Of a stretch of 64,000 bases of DNA, positions 36,911-46,472 are shown one piece after another. The first letter of the stretch is position 1; the number at the start of each line of letters is the position of its first letter. This DNA is from Furfurilactobacillus milii (GTDB lineage Bacteria; Bacillota; Bacilli; Lactobacillales; Lactobacillaceae), in the NCBI RefSeq assembly GCF_021654115.1, contig NZ_JAIWJF010000001.1, positions 248,001-312,000 of the forward strand, in the 5' to 3' direction. A program made the translations under genes and the position numbers. The notes under the pieces were generated by a model. That model saw only the letters and a list, made by a program, of their open reading frames with translations, did no database searches and was not told where the DNA came from.

Positions 36911-39900
36911 ACGGACAGATATTCATAAAATTATGGTTATTGGCTCGGGCCCGATTGTGATTGGGCAAGCAGCCGAGTTTGATTATTCCGGCACGCAGGC
37001 GACGATGGCATTACGCGAAGAGGGGTATGAGGTCGTACTGGTAAATTCAAATCCAGCGACGATTATGACCGATCCGGAGATTGCCGATAAAGTCTATTTG
37101 GAACCACTGACGTTACCGTTTTTAAAACAGATCATTCGTCAGGAACGGCCGCAAGCAATTCTGCCAACACTTGGTGGACAAACGGGTCTGAACATGGCCA
37201 AAGCGTTGGATGAAGACGGCATTCTGGCTGCATTAAACATCGAATTGCTGGGCACTAAGCTCACGGCTATCGAGCAAGCCGAGGATCGTGAGCAGTTTAA
37301 AGAACTCATGGCCAAATTGAATGAGCCGGTACCTGCTTCGAAAACGGTCACGGAATTAGCGCCGGCATTGGCGTTTGCAAAACAAATTGGTTATCCCGTC
37401 ATCGTGCGGCCAGCGTACACACTTGGTGGCACCGGTGGCGGGATCGCCAATGATGAGGATGAGTTGCGGACAATCGCTGCAAATGGACTGGAATTATCCC
37501 CGGTAACACAGGTGCTCATTGAACGGTCAATTGCCGGTTACAAGGAGATCGAGTTTGAAGTAATGCGTGACCATGCGGACACTGCACTCATTGTGGCATC
37601 TATGGAAAACGTTGATCCCGTGGGTGTTCACACCGGTGATTCGATTGTTGTCTCGCCGGTGCAAACATTGTCTGATCGTGATTATCAAATGATGCGTGAC
37701 TCAGCGCTAAAGATTATTCGGGCCCTTAATATCGAGGGTGGCGTCAATATTCAGATGGCACTTGATCCAAACAGTGATCATTACGACATTATTGAAGTGA
37801 ATCCACGGGTGTCCCGCTCATCAGCGCTGGCTTCCAAGGCCACGGGTTATCCCATTGCAAAAATGGCCGCTAAAATCGCGGTCGGGTTGAATCTAGATGA
37901 AATTAAAAATCCGGTGACGAACAAAACTGTGGCCGCGTTCGAACCTGCAATGGACTATGTAGTGGTTAAAATTCCCCGCTGGCCGTTTGATAAATTCCCA
38001 TTAGCTGACCGTCAATTAGGGACTCAAATGAAGGCCACCGGTGAAGTGATGGCAATTGGTAGGAACTTCGAAGAAGCACTTAATAAAGCAGTACGATCAT
38101 TAGAGATCGGTGTTACAGACCTAAGAGAGTTGCGCTTTGAGCAGGTTACCACACCACTCTTGTTAGCGAGTTTAATGCCTGCGCGGGACGATCGACTATT
38201 CAGAGTAGCGGAATTACTGCGACGAAATGTGTCACGTGAAACAATTCATGGCAAAACGAAAATTGACATGTTTTTCTTGAGTAAAATTCAGCATGTTGTA
38301 GACCTTGAACAGTTGTTGGTTGATCACATTGGCGATGAAACCACGCTACGTCTCGCCAAACAAAACGGGATTAGCGATGCACTAATTGCATCACTATGGG
38401 ACTGGTCGTTTGACCAAGTTCGCAGTTGGCGAGAAGAACATCAAGTTACCGTCAGCTACAACATGGTTGATACTGTCGCAGCAGAGTTTGATTCGCAAAC
38501 ACCTTATTATTACGCAACGTATGATGGTGCCAATGAAGCCGTGAAGAGTGGCCGGACGTCCGTTCTGGTGCTAGGTTCCGGTCCCATTCGAATTGGGCAA
38601 GGAGTGGAATTTGATTACGCCACTGTCCACGCGGTTAAGGCAATTCAGCGTGCCAGCTACGAGGCGATTATCATGAACTCTAATCCAGAAACAGTTTCGA
38701 CAGACTTCTCAATTTCGGACAAACTGTACTTTGAACCCTTAACGCTGGAAGACGTCTTGAACGTGGTGGCACAAGAACAACCGCTGGGCGTCATGGTTCA
38801 GTTTGGCGGGCAAACGGCAATCAATTTAGCTCAAGGATTGGCTGACCATGGCATCAAAGTTTTGGGCACCAGCGTGTCTGACATGAACCGGGCGGAGGAC
38901 AGACAGGCGTTTGACGACGTGATTAAAAAGCTGCAGTTGCCGCAACCGGTGGGAATGACAGCGACAACGGTAAATGGTGCGGTCAGTGCAGCCAGTGAGA
39001 TTGGCTACCCCGTGCTGATTCGGCCGTCGTATGTTTTAGGTGGCCGAGCGATGGAAATTGTTGCCGATGAATCGGAACTGCGCGACTACATGGTTCGAGC
39101 GGTGCAGGTTTCAAACGACCACCCGGTACTGATTGATTCGTACTTAGAGGGCACTGAGGCAGAATTGGATGTCATTTCAGATGGGGACACTGTTGTTATT
39201 CCCGGACTGATGGAACACATTGAGCGGGCTGGCGTGCACTCCGGCGATTCGATGGCCGTTTATCCGCCACAACATTTGAGTGAGCACGTGAAACAGTCGA
39301 TGGTGAAAGCCGCCATCGATCTGACCAAGTCCTTAAATGTGTGCGGCATGATGAACGTGCAGTTTGTGATTCACGACAATAAAGCCTATGTGATTGAGGT
39401 CAATCCACGTGCCTCACGGACGGTTCCGTTCATTGCCAAAGTGACGCATACACCAATTGCGCAGTTGGCGGCACGCGTAATGCTTGGCGATAAGTTGGCT
39501 GACCTCGGTTTCGAAACGGGATTGTTGCCTAACAGTAGTCAGGTTGCGGTAAAAGCACCAATCTTTTCCTTTACCAAACTGCCAGATGTTGACGCATTGC
39601 TGGGACCTGAAATGAAGTCAACGGGTGAAGTTATGGGAATGGCACCAACGTTTGAAAAAGCGCTATACAAGGCTTTTGTGGCAGCAGGAATTCAGGTGCC
39701 AACGTTCGGCCGGGTGCTGATTACCGTTGCCGATCGTGATAAACAGGAAGCATTGGCACTTGCCCGTCGTTTGACAGACCTCGGCTATGATCTGGTTGCT
39801 ACAAGCGGAACCGGCGCAATGCTTGAACAAGCAGGTATCAAAGCTGATGTACTCGGTAAGGTATCCGAGTCTGACAACAACGCTGTAACCGCCATCCACG

Positions 39901-40079
39901 CCGGAAAACTGCAGATGGTGATCAATACTTCGAGATTAGATGAGTCTGCTCAAAGCGATAGCCTCCAGATTCGTGAAGCCGCAATCGCTAACGATGTGCC
40001 GTTATTTACGGTGCTGGATACGGTGGCAGCATTGCTGACGGTGTTGGAGTCGCGGAGTTTGGGCGTAGCGGCGATGTAA
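36903..40079 (+). CDS. carB: Carbamoyl-phosphate synthase, large subunit
   Basis: 1058 residues: two homologous ATP-grasp halves. First half starts [25 protein letters not shown] with [10 protein letters not shown]; second half repeats [23 protein letters not shown] and [10 protein letters not shown]; the C-terminal MGS-like allosteric domain begins near [15 protein letters not shown]. Makes carbamoyl phosphate from bicarbonate, ammonia and 2 ATP. Last gene of the operon; pyrD, pyrE and pyrF are not in this window. A parS-like site lies in the coding sequence (38228-38243). Confidence 0.96.
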   Translation: MPKRTDIHKIMVIGSGPIVIGQAAEFDYSGTQATMALREEGYEVVLVNSNPATIMTDPEIADKVYLEPLTLPFLKQIIRQERPQAILPTLGGQTGLNMAKALDEDGILAALNIELLGTKLTAIEQAEDREQFKELMAKLNEPVPASKTVTELAPALAFAKQIGYPVIVRPAYTLGGTGGGIANDEDELRTIAANGLELSPVTQVLIERSIAGYKEIEFEVMRDHADTALIVASMENVDPVGVHTGDSIVVSPVQTLSDRDYQMMRDSALKIIRALNIEGGVNIQMALDPNSDHYDIIEVNPRVSRSSALASKATGYPIAKMAAKIAVGLNLDEIKNPVTNKTVAAFEPAMDYVVVKIPRWPFDKFPLADRQLGTQMKATGEVMAIGRNFEEALNKAVRSLEIGVTDLRELRFEQVTTPLLLASLMPARDDRLFRVAELLRRNVSRETIHGKTKIDMFFLSKIQHVVDLEQLLVDHIGDETTLRLAKQNGISDALIASLWDWSFDQVRSWREEHQVTVSYNMVDTVAAEFDSQTPYYYATYDGANEAVKSGRTSVLVLGSGPIRIGQGVEFDYATVHAVKAIQRASYEAIIMNSNPETVSTDFSISDKLYFEPLTLEDVLNVVAQEQPLGVMVQFGGQTAINLAQGLADHGIKVLGTSVSDMNRAEDRQAFDDVIKKLQLPQPVGMTATTVNGAVSAASEIGYPVLIRPSYVLGGRAMEIVADESELRDYMVRAVQVSNDHPVLIDSYLEGTEAELDVISDGDTVVIPGLMEHIERAGVHSGDSMAVYPPQHLSEHVKQSMVKAAIDLTKSLNVCGMMNVQFVIHDNKAYVIEVNPRASRTVPFIAKVTHTPIAQLAARVMLGDKLADLGFETGLLPNSSQVAVKAPIFSFTKLPDVDALLGPEMKSTGEVMGMAPTFEKALYKAFVAAGIQVPTFGRVLITVADRDKQEALALARRLTDLGYDLVATSGTGAMLEQAGIKADVLGKVSESDNNAVTAIHAGKLQMVINTSRLDESAQSDSLQIREAAIANDVPLFTVLDTVAALLTVLESRSLGVAAM
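38228..38243. other. parS-like site inside carB
   Basis: TGTGTCACGTGAAACA has one mismatch (fourth base) to TGTTTCACGTGAAACA. A weaker half-site, CACGTGAAACA, is also in carB at about 39285-39295. Confidence 0.6.
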
Positions 40080-40095
40080 AAATAACAAAATTTCT

Positions 40096-40134
40096 CATCA
40101 TTGATTTGCGTTTTACAATCAATGATGTTTTTTT
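40096..40134 (+). terminator. Terminator after carB
   Basis: CATCATTGATT pairs with AATCAATGATG over a 10-base loop, followed by TTTTTTT. Confidence 0.85.
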
Positions 40135-40202
40135 ATTCAGTTATACGCAAATAAAAATATTAATAGATCGAAAATGTATTGGTTCTGAGCAAAAAGTTCT
40201 TA

Positions 40203-40259
40203 TTGTAAGGTTTAGTGAATGTAATAAAATGTAACTGTACAGCAATGAAAACGTTTGCG
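40203..40259 (+). promoter_or_regulatory. cas9 promoter region with cre-like box
   Basis: TTGTAA and TAAAAT with a 16-base spacer (about 40204-40231) form a plausible promoter. ATGAAAACGTTTGCG (40245-40259) matches the CcpA cre consensus except for the last base and lies between promoter and ribosome site, where a bound repressor would block elongation. Confidence 0.45.
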
Positions 40260-40271
40260 GAGGGATACGTG

Positions 40272-43200
40272 ATGGATAAATCAAAACCATATGGAATTGG
40301 CCTAGATATTGGTACAAATTCTGTCGGGTTCGTGGCGACTGATGCTGAGGGACACCTTATCCGATTGAAAGGAAAGACAGTTATTGGAGCGTACCTGTTT
40401 AATGCTGGAATATCGGCAGCGGAAAGACGGGGGTTTCGGACGACAAGACGTCGACTGTCGAGAGTTAAATGGCGCCTAGGACTTCTTCGAGAAATATTTG
40501 AGACTCATTTTCAGGAAAGTATGGGAGAAAATGAGGATAATGATTTCTTTTTACGTTTCAAATACTCGAATATTTCACCTAAAGACCCACAATTTTCGAC
40601 GGCTAAAGGTTTGTTTAATGATCGAACGGATAAGGAATTTTATGATCAGTATCCGACTATTTATCATTTGCGACGTGCTTTGATGACTGAAGATCGTCAA
40701 TTTGATATTCGGGAAATATACATCGCAATGCATCACATTGTTAAATATCGTGGTCATTTTTTGAAAGAAGGACGTGCCAAAGACTTTAAGGTTGGAGATT
40801 TAAGACTGCTGGATAATTTCAAAATGATGAACGAGCAAATTGAAGAAATTAATCCTTTGTGGCAGTTGAAATTACCAACTGATGACACCTCTATTGAGTC
40901 GATAACCGCTACTTTACTGGACAATACTCAGAGCCAAAATGATCGTCAAAAAGCAGTGACGAAAGTAATTCTGGCAACACTTATTAAGACGAGTGACAAA
41001 GACATTAACGCTGCACGTAAACGGTTTGTTGGCGAATTGAGTAAGGCTATGGTTGGTCTTAAAACAAAACTTTGGGTTCTTGCAGATGTTTCGCAGAATG
41101 GTGATTGGGAAATTAAGTATGAAAACTACGCTGACTTTGCGGAAACAATCGGTTCCGGTGAAAGTGACACCATTCAAAGTTTTTTTAACGAGATCAATGA
41201 TCTATATGGGGTTATTACGTTGGCTGGCATTATTCCCAAAGAAGCTGAGTCATTTTCTGACGGAATGGTTCGCAAGTATGAACATCATCGTAAAAATCTA
41301 GAACTGTTAAAAGCTTATTGTGCGGAACAATCAGATGGTAAACGGGGACGACAGATTCGTCAGACTTATGATAAATATATTGATGGGGTAGATAGCAAAC
41401 AGTTTACGCAGGAAGACTTTTATAAGGCATTAGGCAAGTTCACTGCGAAGGATGAAGCGACTAGTGAAAATGCCAAATTAATTGCTCAGGAAATTGCAGT
41501 TGGAACTTTCATGCCTAAGCTGCGAACAAAGGCTAATGGAACCATCCCACATCAATTGCACCAAAAAGAACTGGATGCAATTATTGAAAATCAAAAAAAG
41601 TATTACCCATGGCTTGGTGAAGTAAATCCCGTTGAGAGTCATCGTCGCGCATTGCCATACAAATTGGATGAATTAGTCAGTTTTAGGATTCCGTATTATG
41701 TTGGACCAATGGTTACGCCAACAAAGGGAGATCCAGAAAAAAGTAAATTTGCTTGGATGGTTCGAAAAGAACCGGGTACCATCACACCATGGAATTTTGA
41801 TCAAAAAGTAGATCGATCCGCGTCTGGTGAAGCGTTTATTCAACGAATGAAAACGACTGATACATTTTTAATTGGCGAAGATGTATTGCCACAAAAAAGT
41901 CTGTTGTATCAAAAATTTGAAGTACTAAATGAATTAAACAAAATTATGATAAACGGCAAGCCAATTTGCAGAGAACAGAAACAGCGTCTTTTCAAACAAC
42001 TGTTTATGCAATATAAGACTGTGACAGTGAAGAAAGTTCAACAAAATTTAATTGCGAATGGTGAAGAATCTGAAAATGTGCCAATTACTGGCTTGTCAGA
42101 TTCTTTACGGTTTAATAGTTCATTCAGCACTTATATCGATTACAAAGATATTTTGGGTACAGATGCTGTTAACGATAACGCAAAGCAAAGCGATATTGAG
42201 CAGATAATTGCATGGTCCACAATTTTTGAAGATGCATCCATTTTCCGAGAGAAGTTAAATGATATTAGTTGGCTTAATGACGATCAACGCAATAAGCTCA
42301 GTCATAAACGTTATCGCGGTTGGGGTCGTCATTCTCGCAAATTGTTAGCTGGTCTTCATGACGGAGAAGGCCAGACTATCATCGAACGGCTATGGAACAC
42401 AAATGACAACTTCATGCAGATTCAAAACGATAGTGAAATAGCGCGTCAAATTACCGAAGCAAACTCAAGCAAGATGGCAACCGCTGAGGGAACAGACGAA
42501 ATTATTGATGGCTTCTACACTTCGCCTGAAAACAAGAAGGCCCTGCGTGAAGTAATGAAAGTTGTGAAGGATATTCAACGTGCGCATCATGGCCAGGCAC
42601 CTGCTTGGGTCTATATTGAAAGTCCCCGAGAGGCGCCAAGACCCGGCCAGCGGACAGTTAGTCGAGAGCAACAGTTAACAGATTTGTATGAGGGTGCAGC
42701 CAAGGAAATCGTTGATGATGCCGTTTTAAATGAACTAAAAGACAAGATTAAATCCAAAGAAAACTTTACGGATAAATTAGTTTTGTATTTCTTGCAAAAT
42801 GGACATGATATTTATTCGAATGACAGTATCAACATTGATAACCTTAATGCATATGATATCGATCATGTTTTGCCGCAAAGTTTGATAAAAGATGATAGCC
42901 TAGATAATCGGGTTCTCACGACTCATGAAAGAAATCTTAAAAAATCTAATCGGTTTGCTACAGAGCTGTTTGCCGATCAAAGGAAAAAATGGGAAAAATG
43001 GCATCGATTAGGATTGATTTCGTCACGTAAATTAAAACATTTAACTATGCAGCCCAATTCAGTAGAAAAATTTGCACCTGGCTTTATTGCACGTCAACTC
43101 ACTGAAACGAGGCAAATAATTCATTTAACGGCGAATGTACTTTCAAATTTATATCAAGAAAATGACACTAAAATCGTTATGATTAAGGCGGGATTAAACT

Positions 43201-44381
43201 CGGAGTTTAGGCGTACATTTGATTTTCCAAAGAATCGTAGTGCAAATGATTACCACCATGCCTTTGATGCATTTTTAACGGCCAAAATTGGACGTTACTT
43301 ATTAGCGAGATATCCAAAATTAGAACCCTTTTTTGTTTATGGAAACTTCGTTAAGAATCCTAAAGCAATGAAGCGATTAAGTAGTTTTGATTTCATTGCT
43401 CAGTTAGCTGCTAAAACTGATGATACTAGTCATATAGATCAACGCAGTTTAAAACAAGTTCCAGTTGTTAATGAAGAAACAGGGGAAATTATTTGGGATA
43501 AGGATATTGAACTTGCTGAACTGGACAAGACGTATAACTACAAAACTATGTTGGTGAAACGTGCTCAGACTGAAAATAATGCTCAAATGTTCAAACAAAC
43601 AGTTTTTAAGGCTCGTGACAATCAAAATAAAACGCTAATTCCTGTCAAAAATGGATTATCTACTGACATTTATGGTGGTCATTCACAACAGGCGATTTCT
43701 TACTTATGTATCGTTTGGGTTGGAAAAAAGAAAAAATATCGCGTTTTGGGAATTAGTACCGCCCATGCAGGCATATTGAACAATTTCGAAAAAAAATACG
43801 GCCGGTTTGAAGCGAAAAAGAAACTACAAGAAATTGTCTCTAATACACTAGATAATGCGGACAGAAACGATTTTAAGATAGTTGCTCCTAAAGTTTTGTT
43901 TGAACAAGTGGTTGAGGACGATAACATGAAGTTTGGGTTGGGTAGTGCTAGTGACTATAGAAATGTTCAACAGTTGTTTTTATCCCGAAAAAATCAGTTG
44001 CTATTGGCTAATATGATGACTGACCAAATACACGACCAAGATTTAGTCCACCTTTTTGACGAAATAGTTGGTCAAATGAATGCGCATTTTCCCATTTTTG
44101 ATCGCGGAGGCTATCGAAGTTCATTGACCCAATCTCGTGATAAATTTTTGAAATTACCTTTTAAAAAGAGTGAGGATTTGATCACGAAACAAGAGGTTAT
44201 TCGAAGAATTTTAGATGGATTACATGCTAATGCAAATCGTAAAGATCTTAAAATCATTGGTAGTAAAGGTGATTTTGGGAGATTGGGAACAAAGAAAATC
44301 TACTTATCGAAAGATGCGAAGCTTATTTACACCTCACCAACAGGTCTTTTTACTCGCACTGTTCCACTCAGTTCTTTGTAA
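40272..44381 (+). CDS. cas9: CRISPR-associated endonuclease Cas9, type II-A
   Basis: 1369 residues, about the size of SpCas9. RuvC-I is GIGLDIGTNSVG with Asp12; an Arg-rich bridge helix follows (RRGFRTTRRRLSRVKWRLGLL); RuvC-II VYIESPREAPRPGQRT with Glu783; HNH YDIDHVLPQSLIKDDSLDNRVL with His865; RuvC-III YHHAFDAFLTAK with His996 and Asp999. All catalytic residues are present, so it should be active. Start is the ATG of MDKSKPYG, 8 bases after GGAGGG; longer upstream readings lack a ribosome site. Base composition is richer in A+T than the pyr genes before it, consistent with acquisition. PAM cannot be read from sequence. Confidence 0.97.
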   Translation: MDKSKPYGIGLDIGTNSVGFVATDAEGHLIRLKGKTVIGAYLFNAGISAAERRGFRTTRRRLSRVKWRLGLLREIFETHFQESMGENEDNDFFLRFKYSNISPKDPQFSTAKGLFNDRTDKEFYDQYPTIYHLRRALMTEDRQFDIREIYIAMHHIVKYRGHFLKEGRAKDFKVGDLRLLDNFKMMNEQIEEINPLWQLKLPTDDTSIESITATLLDNTQSQNDRQKAVTKVILATLIKTSDKDINAARKRFVGELSKAMVGLKTKLWVLADVSQNGDWEIKYENYADFAETIGSGESDTIQSFFNEINDLYGVITLAGIIPKEAESFSDGMVRKYEHHRKNLELLKAYCAEQSDGKRGRQIRQTYDKYIDGVDSKQFTQEDFYKALGKFTAKDEATSENAKLIAQEIAVGTFMPKLRTKANGTIPHQLHQKELDAIIENQKKYYPWLGEVNPVESHRRALPYKLDELVSFRIPYYVGPMVTPTKGDPEKSKFAWMVRKEPGTITPWNFDQKVDRSASGEAFIQRMKTTDTFLIGEDVLPQKSLLYQKFEVLNELNKIMINGKPICREQKQRLFKQLFMQYKTVTVKKVQQNLIANGEESENVPITGLSDSLRFNSSFSTYIDYKDILGTDAVNDNAKQSDIEQIIAWSTIFEDASIFREKLNDISWLNDDQRNKLSHKRYRGWGRHSRKLLAGLHDGEGQTIIERLWNTNDNFMQIQNDSEIARQITEANSSKMATAEGTDEIIDGFYTSPENKKALREVMKVVKDIQRAHHGQAPAWVYIESPREAPRPGQRTVSREQQLTDLYEGAAKEIVDDAVLNELKDKIKSKENFTDKLVLYFLQNGHDIYSNDSINIDNLNAYDIDHVLPQSLIKDDSLDNRVLTTHERNLKKSNRFATELFADQRKKWEKWHRLGLISSRKLKHLTMQPNSVEKFAPGFIARQLTETRQIIHLTANVLSNLYQENDTKIVMIKAGLNSEFRRTFDFPKNRSANDYHHAFDAFLTAKIGRYLLARYPKLEPFFVYGNFVKNPKAMKRLSSFDFIAQLAAKTDDTSHIDQRSLKQVPVVNEETGEIIWDKDIELAELDKTYNYKTMLVKRAQTENNAQMFKQTVFKARDNQNKTLIPVKNGLSTDIYGGHSQQAISYLCIVWVGKKKKYRVLGISTAHAGILNNFEKKYGRFEAKKKLQEIVSNTLDNADRNDFKIVAPKVLFEQVVEDDNMKFGLGSASDYRNVQQLFLSRKNQLLLANMMTDQIHDQDLVHLFDEIVGQMNAHFPIFDRGGYRSSLTQSRDKFLKLPFKKSEDLITKQEVIRRILDGLHANANRKDLKIIGSKGDFGRLGTKKIYLSKDAKLIYTSPTGLFTRTVPLSSL

Positions 44382-44543
44382 AACTAAAGGGCGCCATCGA
44401 ATTTGAACTCGATGACGCCCTTTTACTATGTACGGTCCGAATAGCGGACCCAAAGATTTAAACTTGGCTCGAAAGCCTTGCTTGATTTTAACGCTGTATG
44501 TCAGATCAATAGGGTCAAAAGTTGAGGTATGTCGGTCTCAACA
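44378..44543 (-). ncRNA. tracrRNA, antisense between cas9 and cas1
   Basis: The plus strand at 44484-44520 copies the CRISPR repeat, with a 21-base identical core (44495-44515). A transcript of the minus strand therefore carries the anti-repeat. After it come a nexus-like hairpin GGCT/AGCC (44466-44477), a second hairpin GGTCCG/CGGACC (44434-44450) and a long terminator hairpin starting AAAGGGCG (44386-44423). This order matches type II-A tracrRNAs. The last hairpin also closes the cas9 transcript coming the other way. Ends are estimated from the promoter and terminator. Confidence 0.88.
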
Positions 44544-44548
44544 ACAAA

Positions 44549-44577
44549 AATATAGCACATAATTTTTCGAACTACAA
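44549..44577 (-). promoter_or_regulatory. tracrRNA promoter
   Basis: On the minus strand TTGTAG (44572-44577), a 17-base spacer and TATATT (44549-44554) with a TG extended -10. The -35 box overlaps the cas1 ribosome binding site on the other strand. Confidence 0.65.
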
Positions 44578-44589
44578 GGAGGAACATAT

Positions 44590-45495
44590 ATGGGGTGGCG
44601 TAACGTGGTTATCACACAACATTCAAAGTTATCTTTATCAGCTAACAATCTTGTTGTGCAGACGAATCAGAATGTTTATCGAATACCAATTGATGACATT
44701 GACGTGTTACTAATTAGCACTACTCAAGCGGTCATTACAACTGCAGTGATTGCTGCACTGGCAAGTACACACGCTAAAATAATTTTTTCTGGAAAAGACG
44801 GCCAACCGGTTGGCGAATTTTGGGGAACTCAAGCACGTAAACGAACAGCTGACTCAATTACAAATCAAGTGAACTGGGGGACTGATAGGTGTCAGCGACT
44901 TTGGACAAATGTCGTACAGGCCAAGATAACAAGTCAAATGCAGGCGTTAGATAATACGGGAATAGATACAACGCCCTTGGTAGACGAACTAGATCAGCTG
45001 GAAGTAGGAGACATCACTAATCGTGAAGCAGTGGCGGCGCATAAGTATTTTCCACTGCTATTTGGCAACAAATTTTCTCGTCGGCAGTTGGATTCTACAA
45101 ATGCGGCACTAAACTATGGCTATGCAATTTTATTGTCATTAGTAGACCGTGAAATTGTTAGCAACGGTTACTTAACTTGTATTGGTATGCATCATCGAAG
45201 TGATGAGAATCCGTATAACCTGGGATCAGACTTGATGGAACCTTTTCGTCCGATCGTTGATTACTGGTTGAGTCAGCAGAAATTTAATGAGTTAACACCA
45301 GATGTGAAGTTCGGCTTGGTACAGCTTCTGGATTTAGAAATTCATTTTAATGGGAAAACGATGCTGGTACGAAATGCTTTAAGCGAGCACGTTCGCAACT
45401 GTGTGAATTACCTAACTGGCGATGTAGAAAAAGTTGAAATCGATGTGGAGGTTCCAAATGAGGTATCGAGTCATGCGATTAATGGTCATGTTTGA
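44590..45495 (+). CDS. cas1: CRISPR integrase Cas1
   Basis: 301-residue type II Cas1, the catalytic subunit of the spacer integrase. It opens MGWRNVVITQHSKLSLSANNLVVQ, as do other II-A Cas1 proteins; an active-site Glu lies in the NREAVAAHKYFPLLFG helix, and His and Asp/Glu residues lie in YLTCIGMHHRSDENPYNLGSDLMEPFR. An AAGGAGG site sits 7 bases before the ATG. Its end overlaps cas2 by 38 bases. Confidence 0.95.
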   Translation: MGWRNVVITQHSKLSLSANNLVVQTNQNVYRIPIDDIDVLLISTTQAVITTAVIAALASTHAKIIFSGKDGQPVGEFWGTQARKRTADSITNQVNWGTDRCQRLWTNVVQAKITSQMQALDNTGIDTTPLVDELDQLEVGDITNREAVAAHKYFPLLFGNKFSRRQLDSTNAALNYGYAILLSLVDREIVSNGYLTCIGMHHRSDENPYNLGSDLMEPFRPIVDYWLSQQKFNELTPDVKFGLVQLLDLEIHFNGKTMLVRNALSEHVRNCVNYLTGDVEKVEIDVEVPNEVSSHAINGHV

Positions 45496-45778
45496 TTTAC
45501 CAATGGATACAACTGAAGATCGCCGAAATTATCGGCACTTTCGGAAGGCGCTGATTAACGAAGGATTTTTGATGATTCAATATTCAATATATGTGCGTGT
45601 TTGTGTTACACGGCAGTCGGCCGAATTGATGGAAAAAAGGATTGCAATGGTGACACCAGTACAAGGTATCGTTCAGACTTTAATGGTCACCGAAAAACAA
45701 TATCAAGCGATGAATTTTCTCGTTGGTTCTCCAAAAGAAGATTTGCGAAATTCAGCTGAAAGGACGTTAATTATATGA
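45458..45778 (+). CDS. cas2: CRISPR adaptation protein Cas2
   Basis: 106 residues with the ferredoxin-like Cas2 core: RLMVMFDLPMDTTEDRRNYRHFRKALINEGF, including the conserved Asp. Start is the ATG of MRYRVMR, 7 bases after GGAGG. It overlaps cas1 and csn2 (ATGA), so the adaptation genes are translationally coupled. Confidence 0.94.
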   Translation: MRYRVMRLMVMFDLPMDTTEDRRNYRHFRKALINEGFLMIQYSIYVRVCVTRQSAELMEKRIAMVTPVQGIVQTLMVTEKQYQAMNFLVGSPKEDLRNSAERTLII

Positions 45779-46443
45779 ACTTGGCTTTTGCATCTTTTAA
45801 ACCCTTTACTTTGAAGGACAGTACTATTTCAGTAATTGATGTTGCCAGTCCAAACTTATATTTAAAACTGATTCAAAGTTTTAGGGATGAAATCGATTTT
45901 GTCCATGTTAGCGATAAGGAATGGAAATTGCTACCAGTGACAAAGCTTTGTGAGTGGACAGGCGATTTAATGCTAGATGTGGATCTCGATAAACTATTAT
46001 TACGAAAGGTACTACTGCATTTTGGAACAGTTATTGGGGATGAGTGGTCAATCATGGCCGATGAAGCTAGGCAACTGAATACGCATGTGCTTGAAGCCAG
46101 TTATTTAATGGATTTGCCTTTGGAAGTTAAACCGATACTCGATGTCGAAACAGTGTTGAAGAATACAGGATTATCGTTTTCCGATGACGTGTCTAAGGAT
46201 CCATATGCTAAAATAGAAGCGTTAATTAAAAGTTTTTCTGAAATTAATGAGCATCGAATTATTGTTCAAACTAATCTGAGCCATTATCTCAATGTCACCC
46301 AGTTTTGTCAGCTGGAGGAGTTAGTGGAAACGATGGGGACCCAATTGCTTCTAATAGAATTCTCAGACCGCGACCGTCACGAGTTGTTTAAGAAATGCGA
46401 TTATACCTTCATTGATGCCGATTTTGTTGATTGGCGTAGTTAA
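45775..46443 (+). CDS. csn2: Csn2, type II-A adaptation protein
   Basis: 222 residues matching the Csn2 short form: it starts MNLAFASFKPFTLKDS, and its C-terminus has SHYLNVTQFCQLEELVETMGTQLLLIEFSDRD and DYTFIDADFVDW. Csn2 forms a DNA-end-binding tetramer ring needed for spacer acquisition. It overlaps cas2 by ATGA. Only 29 bases separate its stop from the first repeat. Confidence 0.93.
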   Translation: MNLAFASFKPFTLKDSTISVIDVASPNLYLKLIQSFRDEIDFVHVSDKEWKLLPVTKLCEWTGDLMLDVDLDKLLLRKVLLHFGTVIGDEWSIMADEARQLNTHVLEASYLMDLPLEVKPILDVETVLKNTGLSFSDDVSKDPYAKIEALIKSFSEINEHRIIVQTNLSHYLNVTQFCQLEELVETMGTQLLLIEFSDRDRHELFKKCDYTFIDADFVDWRS

Positions 46444-46472
46444 CAAGGTTAAAAAGGTGTGATAGAAAAACG
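46444..46472 (+). promoter_or_regulatory. CRISPR leader (very short)
   Basis: The 29 bases between csn2 and the first repeat, rich in A, are all the intergenic leader there is. The leader-anchoring sequence and any array promoter must therefore extend into the csn2 3' end, or the array is read through from the cas operon. Confidence 0.5.

Noticed and set aside
44521-44542. Possible tracr-L type natural single guide from the 5' hairpin GTTGAG/CTCAAC
   Set aside because: The 5' part of the tracrRNA does not imitate the crRNA repeat that would have to pair with the anti-repeat, so a self-folded single guide is not supported.
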